From the NCBI GenBank assembly GCA_017937405.1, contig JAGBDS010000056.1, forward strand, positions 1 through 43,597: a stretch of 43,597 nucleotides of DNA. The letters are read 5' to 3'. Below the pieces are notes generated by a model. The model searched no databases. It was not told the DNA's origin and was given only the letters and a program-made list of their open reading frames with translations. How positions within the stretch are numbered: position 1 is the stretch's first letter; each line of letters opens with the position of its first letter. The translations under genes and the position numbers were made by a program. Positions 16,029 to 24,693 of this stretch are shown piece by piece. The DNA comes from Oscillibacter sp. (lineage in GTDB: Bacteria > Bacillota > Clostridia > Oscillospirales > Oscillospiraceae).

Positions 16029-17016
16029 TTACTTATTCAATTCTGTTTCGCAGGGTACCCCATTGGCCATCTCCCAGATACCCCGGATGCCGCATTCCAC
16101 CATGCTGGACACCGCCGCGTCGGTGTAGAACGCCATGTGCTGGGTCATGACGACATTGCGGAACTGGTGGAGGTAGAACCAATTCCGGTTAGAGAGGATG
16201 TCCACCCGATGGTCGGCGTGGACGATGCCATCGTCTCCCTCGCAGGTATCCATGCCCAGGGCGCCGATTTTCTGACTTTCGATTCCCTCCACCAGCGCCT
16301 CGATGTCCGCCAGCTCGCCCCGGGAGCAGTTGACGATGACCACGCCGTCCTTCATTTTGGCAATACTCTCCCGGTCAATGATATGGCGGTTGCTGTCCAG
16401 CAGGGGCATATGGAGGGTGATGACGTCCGCCCGGGCCAGCAGGGCGTCAAAATCAACGTAAGTTACCAGGCCTTCCACCGCCGGGTTCCGCCGCAGGTCA
16501 TAGGCGAGGATGCGGCAGCCGAAGCCCGACAAGTTCCGAATGACCTGGGTGCCGATCTTCCCGGTACCGATAACGCCGATGGTCAGGTCTTTCATTTCCC
16601 GGCCCTGAAGGCCGTTCAGAGAAAAATCATTGACCTGGCCCCGCCACATGGCCTGTTTATAATGACGCAGGCACATCAAAATCAGCATGACGGCAAAATC
16701 TGCCACACCGTTAGGGGCATAGCTGGCGCTGCACACCCGGATACCCAGCTTTTTCGCGTGAGCCAGGTCAATGTGGTCATAGCCCACCGTCCGGGTGGAG
16801 AGATAGCGCACGCCCAGACCGTACCAGGCCTCCAGCAGCGGTCCGTCGATCTTTTCCCTGTCCCAGGATAGAAACACCCTGACAGCCCTCTGCCAACCCC
16901 GCGTTTTCCACCGTGGGCACCTCGCCGCTGATCTCCAGAGAAACGCCCAGCTTCTCCGCCTGGCGCGCCAGCTCCGCCTGCTCGTCCTCCCGGACCTCAT
17001 ACACCATGATCTTCAT
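16029..17016 (-). pseudogene. D-2-hydroxyacid (D-lactate) dehydrogenase, frameshifted
   Basis: Two overlapping frames together make one D-lactate/VanH-type NAD-dependent dehydrogenase. The N-terminus MKIMVYEVREDEQAEL to GCQGVSILGQ is in one frame (from 17016), and the rest, KIDGPLLEAWYGLGVRYLST onward, is in another. The latter holds the Rossmann motif VIGTGKIGTQV, catalytic-region motifs CSRGELADIEAL and the C-terminal MTQHMAFYTDAA. Deleting one G from the GGG at 16856-16858 restores GQEKIDGP and a ~329-aa protein. No other damage is seen, so the lesion is recent or a sequencing error at a homopolymer. The intact enzyme would interconvert pyruvate and D-lactate or a related 2-oxoacid. GGAAGG lies nine bases before the ATG at 17016. 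Confidence 0.88.
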
Positions 17017-17099
17017 GCGCATCATCCTTCCGTCGAATCATCGTTCGTTATTCTAGTATAGGTGGGCAGAGCTTGCAACCGCTGATTTTCCATGTTAAA

Positions 17100-17114
17100 A
17101 TAAGTTAATCTTAT
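17100..17114. promoter_or_regulatory. Candidate LysR operator (T-N11-A palindrome)
   Basis: ATAAG-TTAAT-CTTAT is a perfect 5-bp inverted repeat containing T-N11-A, the classical LysR-type binding pattern. It lies 15 bases upstream of the LysR start codon in the divergent intergenic region, where autoregulators usually bind. Confidence 0.55.
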
Positions 17115-17129
17115 ATTTTGGGGCTGTAT

Positions 17130-18020
17130 ATGAATATCAACCAGTTGAAATACTTTGTGGCGGTAGCGGAGCAGCGGAGCTTCACCAAGGCCGCCACCCA
17201 ATATTACCTCTCCCAAACCGCCGTCACCCAGCAGGTGCGGGCGCTGGAGGAAAGTCTGGGCGTCCAGCTCCTGGACCGCAACAGCCGGCCTGTATCCCTT
17301 ACACCTGCTGGCGCCGTATTCCTGAAAGAGGCCAAGGCTATTCTGGTGCGGATGGACACCGCCGTCAGCCGGGCCAAGGACGCCTCCACCGGCGTGGTGG
17401 GATCCCTGCGCATCGGCTATACAAAGGGGTACGAGCGCAGTACGCTGTCAGACAAGCTCCGGGCCTTCCACCGGGACCACCCCAACATCCTCCTCACCTG
17501 CTACCGCTGCGACACCGACGAGCTGGCAGCAGGACTGATGAATAAGGAGTATGACATCATTTTTACCTGGGACAGTACGAATATCCGCCAGGACACTCAG
17601 GTGGAGTTCCGTTTGGTGGAGCACGCCCGGCTGGCGGTAGCCCTGTACAGCAGCCATCCCTTGGCCCAGCGGACATCTCTGCGGCGGGAGGAGCTCAAAA
17701 ACGAAACAATTTTATACATGACGCCCTCCGCCACCGGCTCCTCCTTTGGTGACGCCCATTTCATGGCCCTGTACCAAAGGGCCGGGTATCAGCCTAACAT
17801 TCTGCTGCGCTCCAACGATGTGGAGAGTATTTTGATGATGGTAGCAGCGGAGGAGGGCATCTCGATCCTTCCCGCCTATTGTACCGACAAGCTGACCAAC
17901 GCCGACAACCTGACCTTCCTCCCCCTGCTGGGAGACGAGGAAACGGAAGAGATCCTGGCAGTCTGGCGAATGGATGATGCCAGTCCCGCCCTGCATCATT
18001 TCGTTGAAGAAGCACTTTGA
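17130..18020 (+). CDS. LysR family transcriptional regulator
   Basis: The 296-aa protein has an N-terminal winged HTH (FTKAATQYYLSQTAVTQQV, then LEESLGVQLLDR) and a periplasmic-binding-like effector domain starting near GSLRIGYTKGYERS at about residue 93. The ATG at 17130 gives the canonical MNINQLKYFV beginning; a TTG four codons earlier is less likely. It is divergent from the broken dehydrogenase, which may be its target, though the effector is unknown. It ends at a strong two-way terminator. Confidence 0.93.
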   Translation: MNINQLKYFVAVAEQRSFTKAATQYYLSQTAVTQQVRALEESLGVQLLDRNSRPVSLTPAGAVFLKEAKAILVRMDTAVSRAKDASTGVVGSLRIGYTKGYERSTLSDKLRAFHRDHPNILLTCYRCDTDELAAGLMNKEYDIIFTWDSTNIRQDTQVEFRLVEHARLAVALYSSHPLAQRTSLRREELKNETILYMTPSATGSSFGDAHFMALYQRAGYQPNILLRSNDVESILMMVAAEEGISILPAYCTDKLTNADNLTFLPLLGDEETEEILAVWRMDDASPALHHFVEEAL

Positions 18021-18060
18021 GCACAAAGACAGCCGGCCCGCAGGCCGGCTGTCTTTGTGC
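18021..18060. terminator. Bidirectional terminator between LysR and the Cys-rich gene
   Basis: An 18-bp perfect stem (GCACAAAGACAGCCGGCC and its complement) with a CGCA loop starts at the base after the LysR stop and ends four bases before the convergent gene's stop. It can serve both strands. Confidence 0.82.
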
Positions 18061-18064
18061 TGAT

Positions 18065-18907
18065 TTACCTGCCGCTGGCACAGCAGAACTTGGCGTCCTC
18101 GTAGTTCTCCGGCAGCTTCACGGTGTTGGGCGGGAAGAACTCTCCCACCGGGAAACCGATGTTGCGGAAAATACCACAGGGGTCCTCCCCGCCGCCGGTC
18201 CCACAGGAGCACTCCTTTTCGGGCATACAGTAATCGTACACCGGCACCAGGAGCTGGGTGTCCCGCTCCAGCCGGACGATGGAGAACTGCCCCAGGGTGA
18301 CGTACACCCGGCGGCTGTCGTCGCCGCTGGACAGTTCGCCGTCGAAGCAGCTGTTGACGAAGGACGGCACCTCGCACAGGTCGCAGTCGCAGTCCCGCTT
18401 GCCACAGCAGTCCATGATGCGGGCGTCCAGAACAATGGGGTCCACAGCCTCCACCACGGCGATGGGGGCGTTGGCCCGGCGCATCATCTGGATGTCCGGC
18501 TCGCCGACACGCAGCTCGGAGGAGAAGATTTTGGCGTTCCCCTCGCTGCCGAACAGAATGACCCGCTTGTCGAACACGCACAGGCCCTCCACAGTGACGG
18601 GCGCGGGGCAGCTCAGGTAAGCCTGAAGGGTCACAGCGTAGAAAAAGCGCATATCCACGGTGTAGAAACCCCGATTGAAGCTAACGGGCTCCACATCCAC
18701 ATACACATGCAGCAGCTTGGCGCTGCCGCCCTTCACGGACAGCGCCCGGTTGATGACATCCACATACTGCATCTTCGGATAGAAGCGCAGGTCCTCGATG
18801 CAGTCTTTATCACGGCAGGAATCATAAATTTTCCTGGTATGGATGCAAACCGCCTCTCGGATGCCGCTGGGGTCCTCAATGGGACCGGGCATGACTTTCT
18901 CGGGCAT
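18065..18907 (-). CDS. Cys-rich clostridial protein of unknown function
   Basis: The 280-aa product from the ATG at 18907 (GGAGG nine bases upstream) has no signal peptide or membrane segment. It contains CIHTRKIYDSCRDKDCIEDL near residues 22-41 and two further Cys clusters, DCCGKRDCDCDLCEVPSF and CMPEKECSCGTGGGEDPCG, suggesting metal binding or disulfide cross-linking. I know the opening motif from conserved uncharacterised proteins of spore-forming Clostridia but not a proven role. A CATACACT box upstream resembles mother-cell sporulation promoters, so a spore coat or exosporium role is possible but inferred. It is transcribed alone between two terminators. Confidence 0.85.
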   Translation of the reverse strand: MPEKVMPGPIEDPSGIREAVCIHTRKIYDSCRDKDCIEDLRFYPKMQYVDVINRALSVKGGSAKLLHVYVDVEPVSFNRGFYTVDMRFFYAVTLQAYLSCPAPVTVEGLCVFDKRVILFGSEGNAKIFSSELRVGEPDIQMMRRANAPIAVVEAVDPIVLDARIMDCCGKRDCDCDLCEVPSFVNSCFDGELSSGDDSRRVYVTLGQFSIVRLERDTQLLVPVYDYCMPEKECSCGTGGGEDPCGIFRNIGFPVGEFFPPNTVKLPENYEDAKFCCASGR

Positions 18908-18929
18908 TGCAATACCTCCTAATAAGTAA

Positions 18930-18959
18930 CTGGATGAAAGCAGGATGCTTTCAATCCAG
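18930..18959 (-). other. Stem-loop in the leader of the Cys-rich gene
   Basis: CTGGAT-GAAAGCA pairs with TGCTTTC-ATCCAG around a three-base loop with a single bulged A, leaving 11 bases before the GGAGG of the gene at 18065-18907. There is no U-tract. It may stabilise the transcript or bind a regulator. Confidence 0.5.
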
Positions 18960-18965
18960 TGTATG
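18958..18965 (-). promoter_or_regulatory. Possible sigma-E/sigma-K type -10 element
   Basis: The minus strand reads CATACACT, which fits the -10 consensus of mother-cell sigma factors (CATACANT for sigma-E, CATANNNTA partly for sigma-K). No convincing sigma-E -35 is seen upstream in the GC-rich stretch. It is a lead only. Confidence 0.35.
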
Positions 18966-18984
18966 CGCGCCCGGCGTGGAGGTG

Positions 18985-19013
18985 AAAAACCGGCGGGCCT
19001 TTTGGCCCGCCGG
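18985..19013 (-). terminator. Intrinsic terminator after the DUF3048 lipoprotein
   Basis: CCGGCGGGCC-AAAA-GGCCCGCCGG followed by TTTTT on the minus strand, about 11 bases after the stop at 19024. Confidence 0.9.
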
Positions 19014-19023
19014 TAAGATTCAA

Positions 19024-20121
19024 TCATTCATACGTCAGAGTACTGCGCTTGGGACTGACGATACAGACATAGCTGGTGCCTTTCCCCATGGTCAGCGGGG
19101 CGCCGTCCTGCAGCGTGTAGACGAACTGGCTGTTGCGGTCCGCCTTACTCCACTGGATGGGCACACACTTACCGCCGCAGAAATAGGTGCCGCTGCCGCT
19201 GCCGGTGAGCTTCACCGTGAGGCGGCCGTAAGTATCCCCGGCGATCTCGCTGATGGCAGTCTCCAGCACCAGCACATTGGTGGCTCTGACCTGCTGATCC
19301 AGGGCTCCGTCGGTATAGGGCTTGCCGTACTGGCTGACCAGATACTTGCCGGAAGCAGCGTCATAATCAAAGATACCCGTCTTATAATTGGAGAATTTCA
19401 AGGTCACATGCTCCGCCGGAGCGCCGCCGGCGGGAGTGCCATCCTCGGCAAACGCCTGGGTATAGGTATAGCCGTCTTTATGTTCCGTGCGGAAATGACC
19501 GTCCACATACTCCTGGATCTTCTCGCCGGAGGTCACCAGGGTATGCTCGTAGTCCATGGTCTTCTTTCGTTCCGCCTCCCGCCAGAAAATTTTAGCATCG
19601 CTGCCGCCGTTGACGCCGTCCATATTGTCCACGCCCCAGGCGGGAATGTCCTTGTAGGCATCCGGGCTGCCGCCAGCGTGGACGTACAGGGCATCGTGGC
19701 CCAGTGCCAGCTCCAGGTAATAGGGCCGGGACGAGCGGATGCTGCCCAGGGTCCCCACGCCCTCCAGGCTCTGGAACACGCCTAACATCCGGGTGATGCC
19801 GCCCTCGGCGGGGACTTCGTAAATAATATCCGCCTGACTGATGCCAAGCTGGGGCTGGGCCGCTTTCAGGTTGTTGAACATAACGGCCACCGGGCGGTCA
19901 TTCTCATACTCCGGCTCCACAGGCAGGCCCGTCAGTGGGTTCGTACCCGCCGGACCAGCCGGTTCCGGCTCCGGTTCGGGTTGCGGCTCAGGAGCAGGCG
20001 TCGGTTCTTCGATGGGCTCCGGCTCCGCCGCCGGGACCACAGGCTCCTCTTTTTTTCCGCAGCCTGCCAGGGACAGAAGCATCATCGTCGCCAGGAACAT
20101 CGCCAGGGTCCGCTTTTTCAT
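19024..20121 (-). CDS. DUF3048 (YerB-like) lipoprotein
   Basis: The 365-aa protein has a lipoprotein signal peptide (MKKRTLAMFLATMMLLSLAGC) with lipobox LAGC at residues 18-21, a Pro/Glu-rich linker (repeats of PEPE type, about residues 27-62), then the DUF3048 domain with NPLTGLPVEPEYENDRPVAVM and the SIRSSRPYYLELALGHDALYVH region, written in parts. YerB of Bacillus subtilis is the best-known relative; its role at the cell surface is not established. The ATG at 20121 was chosen because it begins the signal peptide. It is divergent from the DUF4364 gene. Confidence 0.92.
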   Translation of the reverse strand: MKKRTLAMFLATMMLLSLAGCGKKEEPVVPAAEPEPIEEPTPAPEPQPEPEPEPAGPAGTNPLTGLPVEPEYENDRPVAVMFNNLKAAQPQLGISQADIIYEVPAEGGITRMLGVFQSLEGVGTLGSIRSSRPYYLELALGHDALYVHAGGSPDAYKDIPAWGVDNMDGVNGGSDAKIFWREAERKKTMDYEHTLVTSGEKIQEYVDGHFRTEHKDGYTYTQAFAEDGTPAGGAPAEHVTLKFSNYKTGIFDYDAASGKYLVSQYGKPYTDGALDQQVRATNVLVLETAISEIAGDTYGRLTVKLTGSGSGTYFCGGKCVPIQWSKADRNSQFVYTLQDGAPLTMGKGTSYVCIVSPKRSTLTYE

Positions 20122-20234
20122 ATAGCCGCCGCCTCTCCTAATATTAACCATATGATACCAGCGCCAGTCGGCTCCGTCAAGACAGATACCGCCCTTTTTC
20201 GATTTGACTCTGTACAAACTGCCACCAAATGCGG

Positions 20235-20240
20235 TATAAT
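20235..20240 (+). promoter_or_regulatory. -10 element for the DUF4364 gene
   Basis: A perfect TATAAT lies 37 bases before the ATG. The hexamer at the right distance upstream (GTACAA, 17-base spacer) is a weak -35; a TTGACT is too far at 25 bases. Confidence 0.5.
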
Positions 20241-20277
20241 GAAAATGAAAAATAATCTACATCTGGAGGTGTCCTTT

Positions 20278-20811
20278 ATGGAAGGCCGCGGTTTCATCCA
20301 CGACAAGCTGGAGATCAAGTTCCTCATTCTCTATATCGCCGCCCGGGTCATTGAACCTATCCCCTTTGATACGATGCTGGACCTGACCATGTGCGACGAC
20401 GGCGTGGGCTACTTCGACTTCTCCGAGTGCCTGCGGGACCTGGTGAATACCGGCCATCTGACGCTGTCCGACGCGGGACTCTACGCCATCACCGACAAGG
20501 GCCTTCGGAACAGCCAGATCTGCGAGTCCTCCATCCCCTACTCCGTGCGGTTGCGGTGCGATAAAAACCTGGCCGCCTGGAACCGGAAGCTCCGGCGGAA
20601 GAATCAGGTGAAAACGTCGGTGGACCAGCGTTCCAATGGGACTTTCACCGTGCGGATGAGCCTGGACGACGACATGGGCAACGTTATGGACCTGAAGCTG
20701 ATGGCGGTTCGACAGGACATCGCAAAGCTGCTGGCGGACCGTTTCCAAAAGGAGCCGGAGCGCATTTACAGCCAGATCATGAAGCTGCTAATGGAGAATG
20801 ACGACAAGTAA
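20278..20811 (+). CDS. DUF4364 family winged-helix protein
   Basis: The 177-aa protein has the family pattern: DKLEIKFLILYIAARVIEPI at its start, a winged-helix-like region with FSECLRDLVNTGHLTLSDAG and YAITDKGLRN, and a basic tail part. DUF4364 members are small cytoplasmic putative regulators of Clostridia without a settled function. The ATG at 20278 is preceded by GGAGG at eight bases and by a TATAAT at 20235. It is divergent from the DUF3048 gene and convergent with dnaE. Confidence 0.9.
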   Translation: MEGRGFIHDKLEIKFLILYIAARVIEPIPFDTMLDLTMCDDGVGYFDFSECLRDLVNTGHLTLSDAGLYAITDKGLRNSQICESSIPYSVRLRCDKNLAAWNRKLRRKNQVKTSVDQRSNGTFTVRMSLDDDMGNVMDLKLMAVRQDIAKLLADRFQKEPERIYSQIMKLLMENDDK

Positions 20812-20813
20812 AC

Positions 20814-20859
20814 ACGCATAAAGAAAACAGCCGCATCAGCGGCTGTTTTCTTTATGCGT
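20814..20859. terminator. Bidirectional terminator between DUF4364 and dnaE
   Basis: A 21-bp inverted repeat (ACGCATAAAGAAAACAGCCGC with its complement) around an ATCA loop starts two bases after the DUF4364 stop. AT-rich outer arms provide U-runs for both directions. Confidence 0.8.
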
Positions 20860-20883
20860 TCGTCATAGTATGCGAGTCGCTTT

Positions 20884-23800
20884 TTATTTCACGACCACAT
20901 TTTCAGCTCCCAGTGTCTCTCGAGCTTCCTCTACCAGCGCTTTATGGAGCAGAACAGAGGTACCGTAACGCTTTTGGGTATCCGCCATCACCATTTTCAC
21001 TGGAGTGGTGCCGGGGAACATATTGAACACCAGCTTCATGTGCCGCACCGCCGGGTCTTCGATACTGGGGAATTTCAGGTACAGCGTGCTCCCCTGTACC
21101 AGTTTCTCCCCCTTGGGTTGGGGCTGCGGCACCGGCGGCAGGCCGCCCTCCGCCGTAGACAGCGGATAGGCGGAATCGCACATGATCTGGGGCGCCTTTT
21201 CGTCCCGCACCGACAAACGGCCTTTGATGACCACCGCCTGGTTCTCCCGCAGATAGGCCCCACAGGTATCCAGCACCCGGGAGAAGCACAACAGTTCCAT
21301 GGCTGCGGTATCGTCCTCCACCGTCACATAGGCCATCAGGCTATTGTTTTTGGTGGTTTTGGTCTTGCTGGAGGTCACCACACCGGCGATGGTGATGCGC
21401 TGGTTGTCCGCAAACCGCACCGGGCCGCCCTCCTGGGCGAAGTCCTCCAGAATAGAACCGATGGACTGAGCGTTCAGCTTCCGCACGATGTCCCGGTAAG
21501 CATCCATGGGATGTCCGGAGAGATAGAGACCCGTGGTCTCCTTTTCCATGGTCATCAGTTCCTGGGCGGTGTACTCCGGAATATCCGGCAAAGGTGTTTC
21601 CTTCACAGCGCTCACAGAAGCAGTCCCGGCAGCCATGGAGAAGAAGTCCATCTGCCCCTCCAGATTCTGCCGCTGCTGGGCGGCAATGGAATCCATCACC
21701 GACTCATAGACCTTGATGAGCTGGGACCGGCGGGCGCCGGTGGAGTCAAAGGCTCCCGCCCGGATAAGGTTCTCCACCGCCCGCTTATTCATATCGCTGC
21801 CCATCATACGGCGGCAGAAATCGTGGAGAGACGTAAACGGCCCGTTCTCCCGCTCCCGCATCACCGCCTGGATGAAACCCCGGCCGATATTCTTGATGGC
21901 CACCAGGCCGAAGCGGATGCCGTCCTCCTCCACCGTAAACCGGTCTTCAGAGCGGTTGATGTCCGGCGGCAGCAGGGCGATGCCGCAGTCCTTGCACTCG
22001 TTGATATAGCCAGCTACCTTGTCGGAATTGTCCAGCACGCTGGTCAGCAGCGCCGCCATATATTCCTTCGTATAGTGGCACTTGAAGTACGCCGTCTGAT
22101 AGGCCACCACAGCGTAGGATACAGCATGAGCCTTGTTGAAGGCGTAGTTGGCAAAATCGTAAATTTCCTGATAGATGGCCTCGGCGGTCTTTTCCGGGAT
22201 TCCGTTGGCCACGCAGCCCGCAATCCCCCGCTCCTTGTCACCGTGGATAAACGCATCCTTTTCCTTTTGGATCTGGGCAGCCTTCTTTTTGGAAATGGCC
22301 CGGCGCACCATGTCCGCCTGGCCCAGGGAGTAGCCGCCGAGTTGCTGGAAGATCTGAATGACCTGCTCCTGGTAGACAATGCAGCCGTAGGTGATGGACA
22401 AAATTGGCTCCAGGGACGGGTGCTTGTAGGTGATGAGCTTGGGGTTTTGCTTACAGGCGATGAACCGCGGAATGGAATCCATGGGGCCGGGGCGGTACAG
22501 GGCGATGATAGCGGTGATGTCCTCGATGTTCTGGGGCTTCAGCCCCACGCACACACCGGTCATGCCGCTGGATTCCATCTGGAACACGCCGGAGGTCTGG
22601 CCCCGGGAGATCATCTCGAAGGTCTCCTTGTCGTCCTCGGGGATATTCTCCAGCCGGAAGTCCGGCTGGTGCTCCTGGAGCATCTTCACCGCGTCATCCA
22701 GCACCGTCAGGTTCCGCAAGCCCAGGAAGTCCATTTTCAGCAGGCCCAACTCCTCCAGGGTGGTCATAACGTACTGGCACACCACGGATTCATCGTTCTT
22801 CGCCAGGGGGACATATTCGTACACCGGCCGCTTCGTAATGACCACGCCGGCGGCGTGGGTGGAGGCATGGCGGGGCATTCCCTCCAGCGCCCGGGCGGTG
22901 TCAATGAGCTTTTTCACCTGTTCATTCGTATCATACAGGTCGGAAAGGGGCTTGCTCAGCCGCAGGGCGTCGTCCAGGGTGATATGCAAAGTGTTGGGCA
23001 CCTGCTTGGCGATCTGGTCCACCTCGGCGTAGGGGATGTTCATGACCCGGCCCACATCCCGGATGACGCCCCGGGCGGCCATGGTGCCGAAGGTGACGAT
23101 CTGGGCCACATGGTCATCGCCATATTTCCGGCGAACGTAGTCCACCACCTCGCCCCGTCGGGTATCGCCGAAGTCCATGTCAATATCGGGCATACTCACC
23201 CGCTCCGGATTCAGGAAGCGCTCGAAGTACAGACTGTACTGCATGGGATCGATGTCCGTGATATGCAGACAATAGCTGACCATAGACCCTGCGGCAGAAC
23301 CGCGGCCCGGGCCAACGGGGATGCCCACGCTCTTGGCGTAGCGCACGAAGTCGGAAACGATGAGAAAATAGTCTGTAAAGCCCATCTTCTCGATCATGTC
23401 TTGCTCGTATTTCAGCTGGCCCCGGTACTGGTCGTCCTCCCCGTACCGCTCCCGGTATCCCTCGTCACACAGCTTTTTCAGATAGGAAAAGCTGTCATAA
23501 CCCGGAGGGAGCTGGAATTCCGGCAGGTGATACTTGCCGAACGTGAATTCCAGATTGCACATCTCCGCGATTTTTTCGGTGTTTTCAATGGCGCCCTCAT
23601 AGTCCTCGAACAGGTCCGCCATTTCCGCCTCGCTGCGGAGATAGAAATTCCGGGGCTCGTAGCGCATCCGGTGCTCGTCGTCGATGGTCTTGCCGGTCTG
23701 GATGCACAGCAGCACATCGTGGGCCTCGGCGTCCTCCTTGCGGAGGTAGTGTGCGTCATTGGTACACACCATGGGGATGCCCGTCTCCTGGTGGAGCCGC

Positions 23801-24375
23801 AGGATGCTCTGGTTTACGATGGCCTGGTCCCGGATGCCGTGATCCTGGAGCTCCAGATAAAAGTGGACCGGCCCAAAGATGTCCTGCATCTGCAGGGCAT
23901 AGCTTTTTGCGTTGTCATACTCCCCGTTCCGCAGCATCCGGGGGATCTCTCCCGCCAGGCATGCGGACAGAGCGATCAGCCCCTTGCTGTGTTCTTTCAG
24001 CAAAGCCAGATCAATGCGGGGCTTGATATAAAAACCCTCCGTCCAGGCCATGGACACCATGTAGGAGAGGTTGCGGTAACCCTCTTCGTCCTCGCATAGC
24101 AGCACCAGATGGCGGCTCTCAGCGTCGAACTCGTGAATTTTCTCGAACCGGGAGCGGCCCTTTGGGGTGACGTAGACCTCACAGCCGATAATGGGCTTGA
24201 CGCCCTCCGCCTTACAGGCCCGATAGAAATCGATGACGCCATACATGACGCCGTGGTCTGTGATGGCGCATGCAGTCTGTCCCAGGTCCTTCACGACCTT
24301 GGGCAGGTCCTTGATGCGGCAGGCGCCGTCCAGCAGGCTGTATTCGGTATGGACGTGTAAATGGACGAAGGACAT
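20884..24375 (-). CDS. dnaE: DNA polymerase III subunit alpha (DnaE)
   Basis: The replicative/lagging-strand polymerase DnaE, 1163 aa from the ATG at 24375, which has AAGGAACGAGTTT upstream and gives the canonical SFVHLHVHTEYSLLDGA start. Domains in order: PHP (HLHVHTEYS; ITDHGVMYG), the catalytic palm with PDIDMDFGDTRR near residue 400, KMDFLGLRNLT, NYAFNKAHAVSYAVVAYQT, a helix-hairpin-helix region and a C-terminal OB fold. Residues around the active-site Asp pair are intact. The frame stays open upstream to a TTG/ATG at 24582/24579 and would add about 68 residues with a membrane helix and zinc ribbon (separate entry). It ends at the two-way terminator. Confidence 0.97.
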   Translation of the reverse strand: MSFVHLHVHTEYSLLDGACRIKDLPKVVKDLGQTACAITDHGVMYGVIDFYRACKAEGVKPIIGCEVYVTPKGRSRFEKIHEFDAESRHLVLLCEDEEGYRNLSYMVSMAWTEGFYIKPRIDLALLKEHSKGLIALSACLAGEIPRMLRNGEYDNAKSYALQMQDIFGPVHFYLELQDHGIRDQAIVNQSILRLHQETGIPMVCTNDAHYLRKEDAEAHDVLLCIQTGKTIDDEHRMRYEPRNFYLRSEAEMADLFEDYEGAIENTEKIAEMCNLEFTFGKYHLPEFQLPPGYDSFSYLKKLCDEGYRERYGEDDQYRGQLKYEQDMIEKMGFTDYFLIVSDFVRYAKSVGIPVGPGRGSAAGSMVSYCLHITDIDPMQYSLYFERFLNPERVSMPDIDMDFGDTRRGEVVDYVRRKYGDDHVAQIVTFGTMAARGVIRDVGRVMNIPYAEVDQIAKQVPNTLHITLDDALRLSKPLSDLYDTNEQVKKLIDTARALEGMPRHASTHAAGVVITKRPVYEYVPLAKNDESVVCQYVMTTLEELGLLKMDFLGLRNLTVLDDAVKMLQEHQPDFRLENIPEDDKETFEMISRGQTSGVFQMESSGMTGVCVGLKPQNIEDITAIIALYRPGPMDSIPRFIACKQNPKLITYKHPSLEPILSITYGCIVYQEQVIQIFQQLGGYSLGQADMVRRAISKKKAAQIQKEKDAFIHGDKERGIAGCVANGIPEKTAEAIYQEIYDFANYAFNKAHAVSYAVVAYQTAYFKCHYTKEYMAALLTSVLDNSDKVAGYINECKDCGIALLPPDINRSEDRFTVEEDGIRFGLVAIKNIGRGFIQAVMRERENGPFTSLHDFCRRMMGSDMNKRAVENLIRAGAFDSTGARRSQLIKVYESVMDSIAAQQRQNLEGQMDFFSMAAGTASVSAVKETPLPDIPEYTAQELMTMEKETTGLYLSGHPMDAYRDIVRKLNAQSIGSILEDFAQEGGPVRFADNQRITIAGVVTSSKTKTTKNNSLMAYVTVEDDTAAMELLCFSRVLDTCGAYLRENQAVVIKGRLSVRDEKAPQIMCDSAYPLSTAEGGLPPVPQPQPKGEKLVQGSTLYLKFPSIEDPAVRHMKLVFNMFPGTTPVKMVMADTQKRYGTSVLLHKALVEEARETLGAENVVVK

Positions 24376-24582
24376 AAACTCGTTCCTTTCAAAGATTGTT
24401 TGCAGCTTCTCACCGCAGTGGGGGCAGTAGTCAGGAAGGCTGCTGGGGATGCGGCCGCTCAGCATTAAAGATTCTCCGCAGTAGGAGCACTTCACATAGG
24501 ACCAGCCAACGACCAGGCTGGCAATCACATAAACAGTCCCGCAAGCAGCAAGAATACCCAGAATATTGGAATCATCCATCAA
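24376..24582 (-). other. In-frame upstream extension of dnaE: TM segment plus zinc ribbon
   Basis: From the ATG at 24579 the frame encodes DDSNILGILAACGTVYVIAS, continuing to a ~20-residue hydrophobic helix, and then a zinc ribbon (KCSYCGE ... DYCPHCGEKL, two CxxC pairs 17 residues apart), running without stop into DnaE. Codon use is more AT-rich than in dnaE. No good ribosome binding site precedes the ATG. It could be a short gene that lost its stop, a remnant of a transferred cassette, or a real membrane-anchored DnaE form. Confidence 0.6.
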
Positions 24583-24594
24583 GCCGCTGACAGC

Positions 24595-24693
24595 TCATCC
24601 TGTCACCAGCAGTGCAAGTCCGATATAAAACCGGATTTTGGTAATCGCCAGTGCAAAATAGGGTCTGTTTTCAGCCTTTTCATGAAGTCCCAT
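24595..24693 (-). CDS. Possible 32-aa membrane peptide
   Basis: A short open frame from ATG at 24693 encodes MGLHEKAENRPYFALAITKI followed by a hydrophobic end (RFYIGLALLVTG). AGGAG abuts the ATG directly, which is too close for good initiation. It ends 15 bases before the zinc-ribbon frame, and both share an AT-richer composition. I do not recognise it; it may be part of the same small insertion. Confidence 0.35.
   Translation of the reverse strand: MGLHEKAENRPYFALAITKIRFYIGLALLVTG

Noticed and set aside
20944-24099. 1051-aa plus-strand open frame
   Set aside because: It is the antisense shadow of dnaE, caused by high GC at third codon positions; the His/Gly/Leu-rich product has no motifs.
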